Shown here one piece after another: positions 35,280 to 46,762 of a stretch of 64,000 nt of DNA. The DNA lies in assembly GCA_038373865.1 (NCBI GenBank), contig JAXGGA010002375.1:60101-124100 (forward strand), written 5' to 3'. The notes below the pieces were generated by a model. That model saw nothing but the letters and a program-made list of their open reading frames with translations. It was not told where the DNA came from and made no database searches. Positions within the stretch are counted from its first letter, which is position 1, and each line of letters opens with the position of its first letter. The position numbers and the translations under genes are program-made. This DNA is from Uloborus plumipes (taxonomy: Eukaryota > Arthropoda > Arachnida > Araneae > Uloboridae).

Positions 35280-35390
35280 CACTCTGCAAAAATGAACTGT
35301 TGTTTTTACAGTATGATACTGGCAGCCGAAGTTCCAATTTAAAATTGTAAGATGCACAGTAATAAACTGTAAGTGGAGAGGCGCTATAAG
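35280..35390. mobile_element. Half copy of the TTTTTACAG-type MITE
   Basis: CACTCTGCAAAAATGAACTG followed by TTTTTACAGTATGATACTGG and ACTGTAA units, without the mirrored right end. Confidence 0.5.
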
Positions 35391-35505
35391 CTCCCATATG
35401 ATTCTTATCTGGTGTCGTCCCTTCAGACGCATTCAAAATTTGGTTACCGTAAAATGGGGTGTATAGGAACAGCGGAGTCAATCGGAACAAAACTTCCCGA
35501 CCGTA

Positions 35506-35889
35506 CACTGTTAAAAATTTTCCTGAAATTTTACGGTAAAAGTTACTGGCATCCATGTTGCCAGTAACTTTTACCGTAAAATCCAATTTTACTGTAAAAT
35601 TTTATGGTAGAGAAAAGTAGAGTTAAAAAATGCAAGATGCGAGCAGCTGGGCTCGAACCCAAGACGCAGTTATCGCACGTCGCTTCCCTATCCACTGTAC
35701 CGAATAGACCACCCATGGCGCACAGAAATTGAGTATTACGTGCTTCGCTCAGTAAGTCACGTGGTTTATCAACTGGCGCTGTAGTCGTTTCTTTTTTATG
35801 GTACAATTTACTGTAAATATTTTCGTTACTGTAAATGCAACATTTTACAGTAATATTTACCATAAAAGTTTCCTGAATTTTTAACAGTG
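35506..35889. mobile_element. TA-flanked palindromic MITE inside F2 copy A
   Basis: 384 bp. Ends CACTGTTAAAAATTTTCCTG and CAGGAAAC...TTTTTAACAGTG, flanked by TA. Further inverted words TTACTGGCA and TTTTACGGTAAAA occur inside. F2 copy B has the uninterrupted site GACCATACAAAGAAAT where this copy reads GACCGTA-[MITE]-TACAAAGAAAT, so the insertion and its TA duplication are shown directly. Confidence 0.8.
35640..35718 (-). pseudogene. tRNA-like sequence inside MITE
   Basis: The minus strand has GGTACAGTGGATAGGGAAGC as A-box region and CTTGGGTTCGAGCCCAGC as a T-arm with a good stem and canonical B-box. The anticodon region is GACGTGCGATAACTGCGTC. The acceptor does not pair. It may be a tRNA-derived insert captured by the MITE. 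Confidence 0.45.
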
Positions 35890-36409
35890 TACAAAGAAAT
35901 TCTTCATAAATATACTATTGGATATTTTTCGCCATTAATTTCTTTTTTAGAAAGGCAAGATCATAGGATGTAGGAAAAAAATACTTTTGTCAATCTGGAA
36001 ATGCTACTGGTTTCTAAGGAGGGCTGCACGTGGAATGCTAGAAAACATCACATTTTCAAAGACTGCAAAACTTCATATGCAAGAACAAACCTTCTTATAT
36101 TTTAAACCTAAGAGTGGTACGTTTCAATTATACATGTATCTGAACAACAGAATACCGCATTAGAATTTACATTTTTTATAAATTGTGTCATAAAAATGAA
36201 GAATTCTGAAAAATGCCATAGGAAAAAAAACTGCGGGGTGAATCGGAACACTTTGTTCTGTTGTTCCAATTCAAACTTATTTGAAGGAAACTGTTTGAAA
36301 ATCAAGATTCTAACCCCAATTCTTCTAATCAAGACAAGGACAAGGATTTATTACTGTTTATCCCTTCTCGTGAGCAACTAGATCTTAGAATGACAAAAAG
36401 TTGCAGATT

Positions 36410-36632
36410 TCAAAAGATTTTTTCTCCAGGAGACTTCTTTTTATTTAAAATACGCTGGGGAAAGTCATATAGACTTTATATAGCAAAAGGCCAGTACACA
36501 GACAGTCATGTATAATCGTTAAAATCTTTCAGGACAATCCCCGAAACCCAGAGATTTCAAGAAACTAAAGAAAAGGCAGAGTTCATCCCAGAAGATGCTA
36601 TGAAAAAACTTAAGCCAAGTCACATTTGCTAG
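36410..36632 (+). pseudogene. C-terminal transposase remnant in F2 copy A (pogo-like)
   Basis: Conceptual fragments include SPGDFFLFKIRWGKSYRLYI, then AKGQYTD, and, after frame breaks, EKAEFIPEDAMKKLKPSHIC-stop. The order GD-F-L-K, GK-Y-YVAK-type, then ED-KL-P at the end is like the C-terminus of arthropod pogo-type transposases. Copy B (56449-56683) has the parallel fragments GDVFLLK, SYRLYVAKVQYADNDEFV and EKAVLIPEDVMKKLKPSH. Both copies contain stops and frameshifts. Family assignment is inference. Confidence 0.45.
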
Positions 36633-37185
36633 TTGTAAGGACAAGTACATATTTGTGGACGACATGAGTGACTTCCATTCATGTTAAATCTTTGTATTTC
36701 AATTCAAAAGCATTTCTAAAAATTACTTTTCATTTTTCATAAGTTCAAAATTATTTTGATTTTTGACAAATTATAAACGTTTACTGGTATTGAAATTATA
36801 CTTTTATTCATTGACAGTAATTATCTGTTCTTTATCTCCCCCATCAACATTACTCATGTTTGTGAGACCTATTACAGGTTAAATGGAAAAAAAAAAATTT
36901 AACATGTGTTCCGATTGACCCCTATCAGCGGGGTGATTCGGAACACCCATAATTTCCTATATATTCTAATAATAACTGCTCAAAATGTTTTGTCTTTGCT
37001 TGGAATATCAAAAGTAAAGCAAGACCGAAGTTTTTACCCAGAAAATCAAACTTGAAAAAAATCTTTTAACTGCTTTTTTTGCAATCAAAGCTGAAAAGTG
37101 TTCCGATTCACCCCATTTTACGGTACTTAATGTCCAATCACCTTGTACATTCAATCTCTCAATTTATTTTTATTCTTATCGTTTT

Positions 37186-37388
37186 CAACGGCGGATCCAG
37201 CTTCTGGTTCAAGAGGAGGTCATTTTCGGCAACGGAGGGGTCAAAGTTCTATTTTTGTGCGAAAACGGAGTGTGTTTTAGGCTACTTTTACAAAACTGTC
37301 TCAAAAATGCATTTTAAAGCTGTATCTTGTCTTGGAGGAGACATGTCATGACCCTCATGACCCCTCCCAACTTCTGGATCCGTGCCTG
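37186..37388. mobile_element. hAT-type MITE, 203 bp, exact 8-bp duplication
   Basis: Ends CAACGGCGGATCCAG and (reverse complement) CAGGCACGGATCCAG, flanked by identical ATCGTTTT at 37178-37185 and 37389-37396. Both ends continue with similar AGAGGAGGTCA / GGGAGGGGTCA words. A 90-codon frame that crosses it is an artefact. Confidence 0.8.
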
Positions 37389-37396
37389 ATCGTTTT

Positions 37397-38352
<956 letters not shown>

Positions 38353-40029
38353 TTAAGAAGAAGATACGGAAACTTTCGTTTTTCGTTATAGTCAAAATTT
38401 TATAGTCCTTTGTTAAGGTCAAAAGAGAACTTCTCGGAGTTTCTAAGGGGAGCGGTTTTGTCCTGAGAATGAAATTTGAACATGCGTCATAATTTAAAAG
38501 GAACAAAAAAAAAAAAAAAAAAGAATTAAAAATGCATACTAATTTCTAGGAGTTATGCATCTATTTCATTCATAGTTGACGTGTTATTAATGTTTGAAAG
38601 ATTATTTTCAAAGACTTGAGCCATTATTGGCCAGCAAGCGAGGAGGGGGGGGGGGTTGACGATCAAGCTCCCCTGAGCGCTTATTCTTACCACATATTAC
38701 AGTGCTACAATATAGTATTTTATACACATAGAAAGATTTGTGACACCCCCCTCCCTTCCTCTGGAAATCAAGTTCTGACTGCACTAGTGTGAACGAATTA
38801 TTGAATTACTACAAAATATGTCTTTTTCCTGGGGTAGGAGGCAGTCTACAAAACCTCTATGGATTAAATTGTTTCGTTTTACAATGCGTGTGTTTTAGAG
38901 TAAAAGTAAAGTTTTTGGAAATTATAGTAAGGAAAGGAAACGCGGTACGGCTTGAAAGGGTAACATTATTGACATTTTTACTTTCATGCACATTAATCTC
39001 TTTTTGACGTCGGAGAGATTTCTTTCTCATTTTTTTAAAGCAAAAAGTGGATTCGCGCAAACTATCCATTACGTTATTAAATTCATTCCGTGTTGGCTAT
39101 GTCATTGAAATGATAAATATATATTTTCTTTGACAATCACAAAAAAAGCGGAAGATCACTTCCATTACTGATGTTATTCCAATAAAATTTGCAGGTTTTA
39201 AAGATATATGTACCATGGATATTTATTTCTACGTAATAAGAAAAGTATATTTATTCAGATTTTTAAAAGTCACTTTTGCAACTGCAGTTGATGGCATAGG
39301 CAGAGCTTGAAAATAATGGTAAAACCGTAAGATGAAGGGTTTGGAACGATCTTGTGAAGATTTATATCACATGCAAATTTTTTCAAATATAAAGTTGAGA
39401 GAAAATATTTAAAAAAAGGGATGTAAAGCAGACAAAAAAAAGTTCGGGAAAGTGTCAACAAATTTGAAGGCAACATATATATATGATTTTGACAGCTCCA
39501 ATAACCTTTGGAGAACAAAGCTAGCCGATATCGTAATAGAGAGTACTTGAGTATTGTGTAGTAAATAATTGAAGCAGTAGAGTATCGCGAACAGCTGTAA
39601 ACACTTAAATGTGAAAGTTCACTCATATACCATTCTCAAGGAAAATTACGAAGATATTACAAAAAAAAGGAACACTATAAAAAAGCATAAAGAGTTAAAG
39701 ACATAAGATTTGGATGGTTTTGATAACACTTACAAGCTATAGAAAAAATATCTACTATCATAATAAAGAGTAAATAAATAATGTGCAACGAGTAGTTGAA
39801 GCATTAATAGTATCAAGAAAAGCTCTAAGCACTCACACCAATGAAAACATTTGTTTCAGCAAAAAACTGGATAGAATGAAAACAGAAAGAAAAAGCTGAA
39901 AAAAAGAGGGAAAAGAGTCCAAAGAAAGTGTGAAAAAAGATATCAAACACACCCACTCTCTCGGAGTGAAATATAGCTTCAATAACAAATCAAGACGCAT
40001 CAATGCTAACAAGATTAACCAATCGTTTT
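38353..40029. other. No gene seen
   Basis: AT-rich DNA. A poly(A) run at 38503-38522 and a G run at 38644-38655 are the only landmarks. Short frames are not recognisable. Confidence 0.4.
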
Positions 40030-40240
40030 ATGCTCCGCCGTGAGGGGACGCTGTGATACAGATTGGCGCGATTTGTGATTCTTCTGAATGAGGTCTTTTG
40101 GTTGTGCTTTTAAATATCGGTGTTTGTGAGAGCACTTTACAATCCCGAAGATTCAGAAAACATCCGGACTTGTGAATTTTCCAGGGAGCGTCACCTCATT
40201 TGAATACCACTTGAAGGATTGCTGCAATTTAAAACAAGGT
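40030..40240 (+). other. Candidate non-coding first exon with splice donor
   Basis: This stretch is less AT-rich than its surroundings, preceded by AACCAATCG (CCAAT-like, 40017-40025) and containing TTTTAAATATC as a possible TATA-like element near 40110. It ends AAACAAG|GTAAGT at about 40239, a near-ideal splice donor. No frame of note crosses it, so it would be a 5' untranslated exon whose gene continues outside the window or far downstream. A chance GTAAGT cannot be excluded. Confidence 0.2.
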
Positions 40241-42475
40241 AAGTCTAAACGTTTGCAAATTGGAATGTATATTTTAAATTTTTAGGATGATTTGCTTCTT
40301 AAATTACTCCGGTTTTAAACTCAATTAATATATGATATTGTGAAATTTCATTATAAGTTTTTCTGAATAATATTATTTAAAGTCAATAAATAGGTTCCGA
40401 AAACGCGAAGAATATTTTAATTTAAACAAAAAGGATCTGACATCTCAGCACGGCAGTTAGTTCAAATCATAAGTTTCTAAATTTCATCTTTTTATCTATT
40501 ATATTAAGCTGCAGCATTTTCACTCTATGTTTTACTTGCATTATTGCTTAATGTCATAAATAAGTTAATCTGAAAGTTTCTAAAAGATTTTGTCCTCCCC
40601 AACATAAACATTTCAACACTATCAGTTGGCTAACCGTCAACTAAATTGCTGCTCCCAAACCGTATTTGTGAAAAACAACTCATTTGTTGTAAACTGCTTT
40701 AATATTCTAAATTAAGTTTGAATTCTTTTGCTCTAATATTTTATTTATTTAGTATTCTTATTATTCGAAGGTATTTTAACTTCTCGTATAAGCCTCTCTT
40801 GAGAGTATGTTAATCTTTTATTTTTAATCCTGAGTTTCGAAAACTCATTTTGTTTTTAAATAATGTACAAAAACAGCAACTAAACAAATCCCGCTGAACT
40901 TAAGATTATTCGAATTTCAAAAAATCTTTTAGTTTCAACCTAAGTAAATTTTTTGCCATAAATATTGTATTCCTATTTCGATCTTGGTTCCTAAAAGGCC
41001 TGCATATTCTATAGAATTGGCTGAATTTGGTAAATTTCCGTGTTTTTTTACAAGTAGGTACATTTGCGGGTTTTCTTCTAATTATTTTCTTGATTGTTTT
41101 CTGTTTTTTACTGCTTAGTTTTTTCTACGAATCCATTTTTGCATCTTTAATTATTTTTTATTTTATTTGTCTTGTTCAAGCCTTAGCTTTTTTTTTCTCG
41201 ACTAACTGAAATTCTTAGGATATTTCTTCTTTTAAAAGAGTCAAAACATTTTTTCGGAAGATACCGTGACCAGTTTTCTGGGCCTTTCTATGGAGTTTTA
41301 GAATTGCTTTGGAATCTGGTTTTTGAATTTAATTTATTTCTCTGTGTTTTTTGAATTTTACGCATTTTCTCTGTTAAACTTCGTTAATGGTATTTGGTGG
41401 CATAGGATCTTAAAAAAAAAAAATTCTCGGTTTTTAATACGTTGAACTGTAATTTAAACGATGTGCTTCCATTTGTTTAGTTTTGCTCATTTAAATACTT
41501 TCTATCCCCATTTTAATGTTTATGGAATAACATAACAGGTTTTATTTAACTTAGTGAAAAGTAATCAAACAACACCATGAACTCTTCATACGCTGGCCGT
41601 ATAAGACTCTGTCTTTTTTCACTAATTTCTACAGTTGACATTTTAGTTTGTGCTAAATTTCAAGACTAAAAAAAATACTAGTCGCAAAAAAACAGTAAGC
41701 CCAAAAAGTTAGTGGCCGCTTTGACGTTGTTGATGGCCACACCACTGCATTTAGCATGTACTAATAGGCATTATATACTTATATATACCTTAACGACCAC
41801 CTTAACTAAATTCCCATATGTAATGCAAAAAGGTTAGAAAAAAAAGCTTGCATACCTTTTCTGAAAATAAATTTATTCATTTCGAAATCCAAATATAAAG
41901 AAAGAATGGAAATAAGACAAAAAACAGCATATGCATGCTTGAAGTTGAATAAACATTTTACTAAATTTGCTAATTAATCATTTAGTCATGTTTGGCTATT
42001 TTCCCAACAAAGTTATTGCATTTTATTCTATACATCACATAAGCACCAGCAATAGCAGCAGCATCATCTTGTTTCTGAAATAAAGCTTTTGCATTTATCA
42101 AACTAAATATATATTCTTTTTCAAATTCGAGCTTTTTTTGTTGGTGAAAAATCCTTTACCACTTAAGCAGTTAGTTAAATTGAGTTTCTCTCGTGCAGGT
42201 TTTCTAAGCCAATTTTATAAGGCTCAAATATGCAACAGTTGGAGCCAGAATTGGAAACTATTTCAGCTCAAACGTCTTGTTGTTCACTATTAATTATACC
42301 CTGTATAATGAAAGAGGGAGGCTCAAAGTAAAATTAATTTCCCAGTCTCCGCACTTTTCCCCTGATGGTTGTCATAGTTACTGCGCTATGGATCTTTTCT
42401 CCACAATGATTAAATGCAAACGGTTCAAATTGAATTGCTTTATGCGTAAACTATTATTCTATTAAAAAATAAAAT
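40241..42475. other. No gene seen
   Basis: AT-rich sequence without recognisable elements. Consistent with intron or intergenic DNA. Confidence 0.4.
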
Positions 42476-42479
42476 TTAA

Positions 42480-42987
42480 TCCATTAATGCCTAGCGTCCT
42501 TTTTAGGGACGGTTCAGAAAAGGGTCTGAATTTCCCCAAAATAAACATTTCAACCAAATAATAGCGTTCAATTAGTACCTTGGTATTTTTTTCAATTTGT
42601 TATTGACTGATTGAAGCACATAACCATTGTAAAGTGTGTTCTGTAGCAGTTTTAATATGATCTTTATCAAAAATGACATCGTTCACAATCTAAAGAAAAA
42701 AAGCTATGTTTTCAAAGTTATTCCTAGCTTCCCATTTTATGTTAATTGCTGATTTTATTTCTTCTTATAAAATGTCTTTTTAAATATTATAACGTAGGCA
42801 GAAAAAAAATAGTAGAAAGGGTGTACCCTCTGAGATCTATCGTAACTTTTAAGTGACGATTTTTCTTTCCTTAATAAAACAATTATTTTTTACATAATAT
42901 TTTTTTTATTATTTTTCCTGTCCATTAAACACTGTATGTAACCAGTATACAAAATATCTTTGGAAAAAAATGTCAGGCATTAGTGGG
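42480..42987. mobile_element. TTAA-type MITE candidate, 508 bp
   Basis: Left end TTAA-TCCATTAATGCCTAGC and right end, reverse complemented, CCCACTAATGCCTGAC agree at most positions. The left target is TTAA (42476-42479) and the right is TTGA (42988-42991), a one-base decay. Length is close to the two other TTAA-type elements in the window. Confidence 0.5.
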
Positions 42988-42991
42988 TTGA

Positions 42992-44739
42992 TAAAACAGA
43001 AATGTTCCTTAGAAATTTTTGCTTTGTTTATGTATGACTAGATTTGTTGAAAAATTGTTTGAAAATTGAAATAACTGAGACACGAGGACATAAATAAAAG
43101 CGTGAGCCTAATTCGATAAACATAAAATAAATGAAATGCCTCAACAGCAGTGCATAAATAAAAGAGTGAGGTGTTTTCTTTTGTACGGTTTCCATGGAGA
43201 CGGAGCAAAATTTCTAAACTTGATACTCCTATTTTAAAGAAACCGAGTACAATACTTTTGAAATTGCTGGTTTTTATTTATTGGGTTATATTTATTGGGT
43301 TATGTCTATTAGTATGGAAATTATGTCTAAAAATGCTTCAAGAATTTTGAGTTAACTGTTACAGGCATTAAAAGAAGTCAAACAAGTCTTAACTTGCAAG
43401 AATTGCAAGCAAGTGTTTCGAGTTCACCTTGAACTCTTTTTTCAATGCAAAACATTTTTCTGTCGGATATCTTTTCACCTATAAGCTCACTTCCTTTGCA
43501 TTAAAAAGAGATAGGGGGAGATTCCTTGCAACCCCTAAATGCGCTGTGTGCAATGTTTGTCAAATTTGTGCCAATATAATGTTACTTACTTCTGTTTTAC
43601 AATTTTTTTCTTATTACAGCTTTTTTGATTTCTAACTAAATCATCTTTCACCACAAAACTCTACTCAAGGATAATTTTGTGTTTCGCAGAAATTTTCGAG
43701 TTTCTAAAGTAATACCCGAAAATGCAAAAATGAATAAGTAAATAAGTATCACGGATACGCTTGAACACGAGTATGTTCCTGAGAAGGAAATTTCCAAATT
43801 ACAAATGGCATAGATCGTTATTATACCAAGGGAAATGATTTTTTCTTCCCGCTGAAAGAAGGCTGTGTTTACTAATACAGCTAATTGTAGAATTGAAGAA
43901 AAGAAAGATTGTCCGTGTAATCATGGAAAGAGTGAAGATAAGCTCGTATTGCACGCAGCCGTGCTTCAATGAATCATCCCTTATGTGTCGTAGATTCTAG
44001 AAACAATTAAAAAGTTACAGCAGTCATTAAATCTGCCTATGCATCATCGACAATACAATGACAGAAACAAATTCAATATTGCAAAAGTTGCCACATGTCT
44101 CGAACAAAAACCATGCATCAAATGGGTATTTTTGCGGTTGGAGGCTATGAAGAATGATAAGAAACACAAACAAACAATGAACACAATAACATAGTTTTTT
44201 GAATAAGAGAGAGAGAGAGGAGGAGAGAAGGAAAAAACAGACCATGTCAGATTTGAATGGAAAACTATATTTCAGATTGGAATAACAGAATAAATAAATA
44301 AATGAAATTTAAAAAAAAATATATATATAAATAAAATCGAGCAACAAAACATGATCTCTAAATACTTAAAAAGGGAATGGTTTTAGTAAACCATTTTGAA
44401 TATATCTTGCCCTGAAATGCTTTAGTTTAATATTGTATGTTATTTCATTTTTACATGAAATTGAACCAATATGATAAATTATCTGTAATAATAGACCTAA
44501 TGGATGCATTTTTCAGCGAAAAAAAATGTTTATTACAATCTGCGCATGCTAAACACATAAAAATATTAAAACTTTGATTTTTAGAATAATTTCCATGCCT
44601 GAACTTTAGCTGAGAGGGATGAGAGTTATAAATGACCACACTTAGTTAAAAAAAAAGTTTCTCAACTAAAATTTCACAACTTCTTTAAATAGCTGAAAAT
44701 AAAAAGGCCTCGGTGATTTGTAACATGGGAAATAAATTG
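42992..44739. other. No gene seen
   Basis: AT-rich DNA without a convincing gene or element. A GA-rich run lies at 44205-44232. Confidence 0.4.
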
Positions 44740-44917
44740 TGAGGGCGCTTTTCCATTTGACGACACGACAACGACGAAAGTCGGACGGAAATACTGCAAC
44801 GATAAGTACGGTGTCGTGTCGTCTATAGCACTGCTTTTCCACTCAAACGATATCGTTTCCCCGAAGGGGTCATTTTCCACCGCATTTCATTTCGAAACAG
44901 CACTGTGTTCGCACGTA

Positions 44918-46135
44918 CACTGAAGTGACAAAAGTCATGGGATACCTCTTAATATCGTGTCGGCCCTCCTTTTGCCCGGCGAAGTGCAACAACTCGACGT
45001 GGCATGGACTCAACAAGTCGTTGGAAGTCTTCTGCAGGAATATTGAGCCATGCTGTCTCGATAGACGTCCATAATTGTGAAAGCGTTGATGGGGCAGGAT
45101 TTTGGGCACGAACAGACCTCTCGATGGTGTCCCATAAATGCTCAATGGGATTCATGTCGGGCGATCTAGGTGGCCAAATCATTCGTTGGAATTGTCCAGA
45201 ATTTTCTTCAAACCAATTGCGAACAGTTGTGGCCCGGTGACATGGCGCATTGTCATCCATAAAAATCCCATCGTTGTTTGGGTACATGAAGTCCATGAAT
45301 GGCTGCAAGTGATCTCCAAGTAGCTGCACATAAGCATTTCCAGTCAATGTTCGGTCCAGTCGCACTAGAGGACCAAGTCCATGCCATGAAAAAACAGCCC
45401 ACACCATTACGGAGCCACCACCAGCTTGAACAGTGCCTTGCTGACAGTTTGGGTCCATGGCTTCGTGGGGTCTGCGCCACACTCGAACCCTACCATCGGC
45501 TCTTACCAGCTGAAATCGTGACTCATCGGACCAGGCCACGGTTTTCCATTCATCTAGGGACCAACCGATATGCTCACGTGCCCACGAGAGTCGCTGCAAG
45601 CGATGTCGTTCTGTCAGTAAAGGCACTCGAGTCGGTCTTCTGCTGGAATAGCCCAAGAAATCCAAATTTCTCCGCACAGTTCTAGCAGACACGTCCATTG
45701 TACGTCCCACATTGATTTCTACGGTGATTTGACGCAGTGTTGCTTGTCTGTTAGAATTTACGACTCTTTGCAGACGTCGCCGGTCTCGATCTTTAAGTGC
45801 AGGCGGTCGACCACTGCGCTGTCCATGGTGGGATGTTATGCCTGAAATTTCATACTCTCGGCACACTCTTGACACAGTGGATCTGGGAATGTTGAATTCT
45901 CTAACGATTTCCGAAATGGCATGACCCATGCGTCTAGCTCCAACTAACATTCCGCGTTCAAAGTCTGTTAATTCACGTCGTGCGGTCATCATCACGTTAA
46001 AACCTCTTCACATGAATAACTTGAACAGAAATGAAAGCTCTGTAAAAGCACTGCGCATTTATACCTGTTCTATGCGATGCTACTGCCATCTGAAAATTTG
46101 CATATTGCTATCCCATGACTTTTGTCACTTCAGTG
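44918..46135 (-). mobile_element. Complete Tc1/mariner-type element (1218 bp)
   Basis: Perfect 27-bp terminal inverted repeats beginning CACTGAAGTGACAAAAGTCA at 44918-44944 and 46109-46135, flanked by TA on both sides (44916-44917 and 46136-46137). It encloses one intact 348-codon transposase. Perfect TIRs and an unbroken frame point to a recent insertion. It sits between the left end and the first exon of the PIF/Harbinger element. Confidence 0.95.
44949..45995 (-). CDS. Tc1/mariner-superfamily transposase, DD36E-type
   Basis: This 348-residue protein would cut and paste the enclosing element by binding its terminal repeats in the nucleus and joining it to TA sites. Residues 8-52 form a helix-turn-helix (LTDFERGMLVGARRMGHAIS onward). 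A GRPP motif at 62-65 is the AT-hook-like linker, and a second HTH-like region lies at about 70-120. The catalytic domain shows WSDESR with D157, FMDDNAPCHRA with D248, and the typical WPPRSPDMNPIEHLWD with E285. By count 90 residues separate the first two aspartates and 36 the second from the glutamate, rather than the usual Tc1 34. Length is normal for the superfamily and no stop or frameshift is present. The start is the first ATG of a run of three (MMMT), 114 bp inside the TIR. The stop lies 4 bp from the opposite TIR. It appears capable of function; activity is untested. Confidence 0.95.
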   Translation of the reverse strand: MMMTARRELTDFERGMLVGARRMGHAISEIVREFNIPRSTVSRVCREYEISGITSHHGQRSGRPPALKDRDRRRLQRVVNSNRQATLRQITVEINVGRTMDVSARTVRRNLDFLGYSSRRPTRVPLLTERHRLQRLSWAREHIGWSLDEWKTVAWSDESRFQLVRADGRVRVWRRPHEAMDPNCQQGTVQAGGGSVMVWAVFSWHGLGPLVRLDRTLTGNAYVQLLGDHLQPFMDFMYPNNDGIFMDDNAPCHRATTVRNWFEENSGQFQRMIWPPRSPDMNPIEHLWDTIERSVRAQNPAPSTLSQLWTSIETAWLNIPAEDFQRLVESMPRRVVALRRAKGGPTRY

Positions 46136-46192
46136 TATATTATTATAGCTGCTCAATTTAACAGATTACGACTACTATATTTGCTTTACCTC

Positions 46193-46309
46193 ATGAGAAA
46201 AAGAACACAAATTAAGAGACGGTATTGGATGCACGATATTTTTAAAGAAAGTTACATTGTAGGCGAGTTTTATACACTATTCAAGAAATTGCGAAAAGAT
46301 TTTAGGTGA
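46193..46309 (+). pseudogene. PIF/Harbinger transposase, N-terminal exon remnant
   Basis: The plus-strand frame from ATG at 46193 encodes MRKRTQIKRRYWMHDIFKES followed by YIVGEFYTLFKKLRKDFR and a stop. RRYW-x-IFKE-x(4)-GEFYTLFKKLRKD is the typical start of arthropod HARBI1-like transposases, where a DDE domain follows. Here the frame ends after 38 codons at TTTAG|GTGATT, which may be a splice donor; the rest of the gene is absent. The fragment is part of the PIF/Harbinger element, separated from its left TIR by the Tc1-type insertion. It is too short to be active. Confidence 0.6.
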
Positions 46310-46442
46310 TTTTAAATATTTTTACTAAATTTACAAAGAATAGTAAAAGATTAAAATCTGGACAAGTTTATTTAACACGAGTAGTTTAATCTAAAGTGTA
46401 TAATATATTTTTATAGTTACGAACAATGTTCTTTGAACTTAC

Positions 46443-46524
46443 CTGTTTCTTTCTTGTCTGTAGAAGTTTCGCCGTCATATTCCTCATCTATAAATCTAAA
46501 AACTTCTTCCCGGGCTTTTTCCAT
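46443..46524 (-). pseudogene. First exon of second PIF/Harbinger gene (remnant)
   Basis: The minus strand from ATG (46522-46524) reads MEKAREEVFRFIDEEYDGET then STDKKET and ends ACAG|GTAAGT, a consensus splice donor at 46443/46442. Acidic/basic composition and the exact donor favour a real exon. PIF/Harbinger elements usually carry a second, Myb/SANT-like gene besides the transposase. This fragment starts on the side of the right TIR and runs towards the transposase exon, as in convergent two-gene elements. The remaining exons are missing. The identity as the accessory gene is inference. Confidence 0.45.
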
Positions 46525-46719
46525 GTGAATTTTGTTTTTGTATAAAATATTTCGCTTATTCCATAGACACGGTCACTGCTCAATTAATTCACACAAAACA
46601 GACACGTCAAGCTTGAATGCCATGACTACTGTGTTGCTCATCAAAGAAAGTTCAGAATGAAAATTTAATCTTTTTTGAAGCATTAAAAATCGTCTGCCCT
46701 ACAATTAATGAAACAAAGT

Positions 46720-46762
46720 CTCTTCTCTATCTCTTCTCTATCTCTATCTCTTCTCTTCTCTA
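46720..46762. repeat. Pyrimidine microsatellite at Helitron 5' edge
   Basis: CTCTTCTCTATCTCTT-type repeats directly abut the Helitron head TCTCTACTAATAATAAAG, so the exact 5' boundary cannot be fixed to the base. Confidence 0.7.

Larger units (their letters stand above)
35447..37123. mobile_element. F2 element, copy A (pogo-like derivative), interrupted by MITE
   Basis: Ends CCGTAAAATGGGGTGTATAG and, right end reverse complemented, CCGTAAAATGGGGTGAATCG, each preceded by TA. Without the inserted MITE (35506-35889) it is about 1.29 kb, matching copy B at 55890-57170. The motif GGGGTGAATCGGAACA recurs internally at 36236, in an inverted pair at 36908-36944 and at the ends. A decayed plus-strand coding remnant lies at 36410-36632. 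Confidence 0.75.

Noticed and set aside
45253..45685. Plus- and minus-strand frames of 75-128 codons overlapping the transposase
   Set aside because: Shadow frames of the 348-codon transposase.
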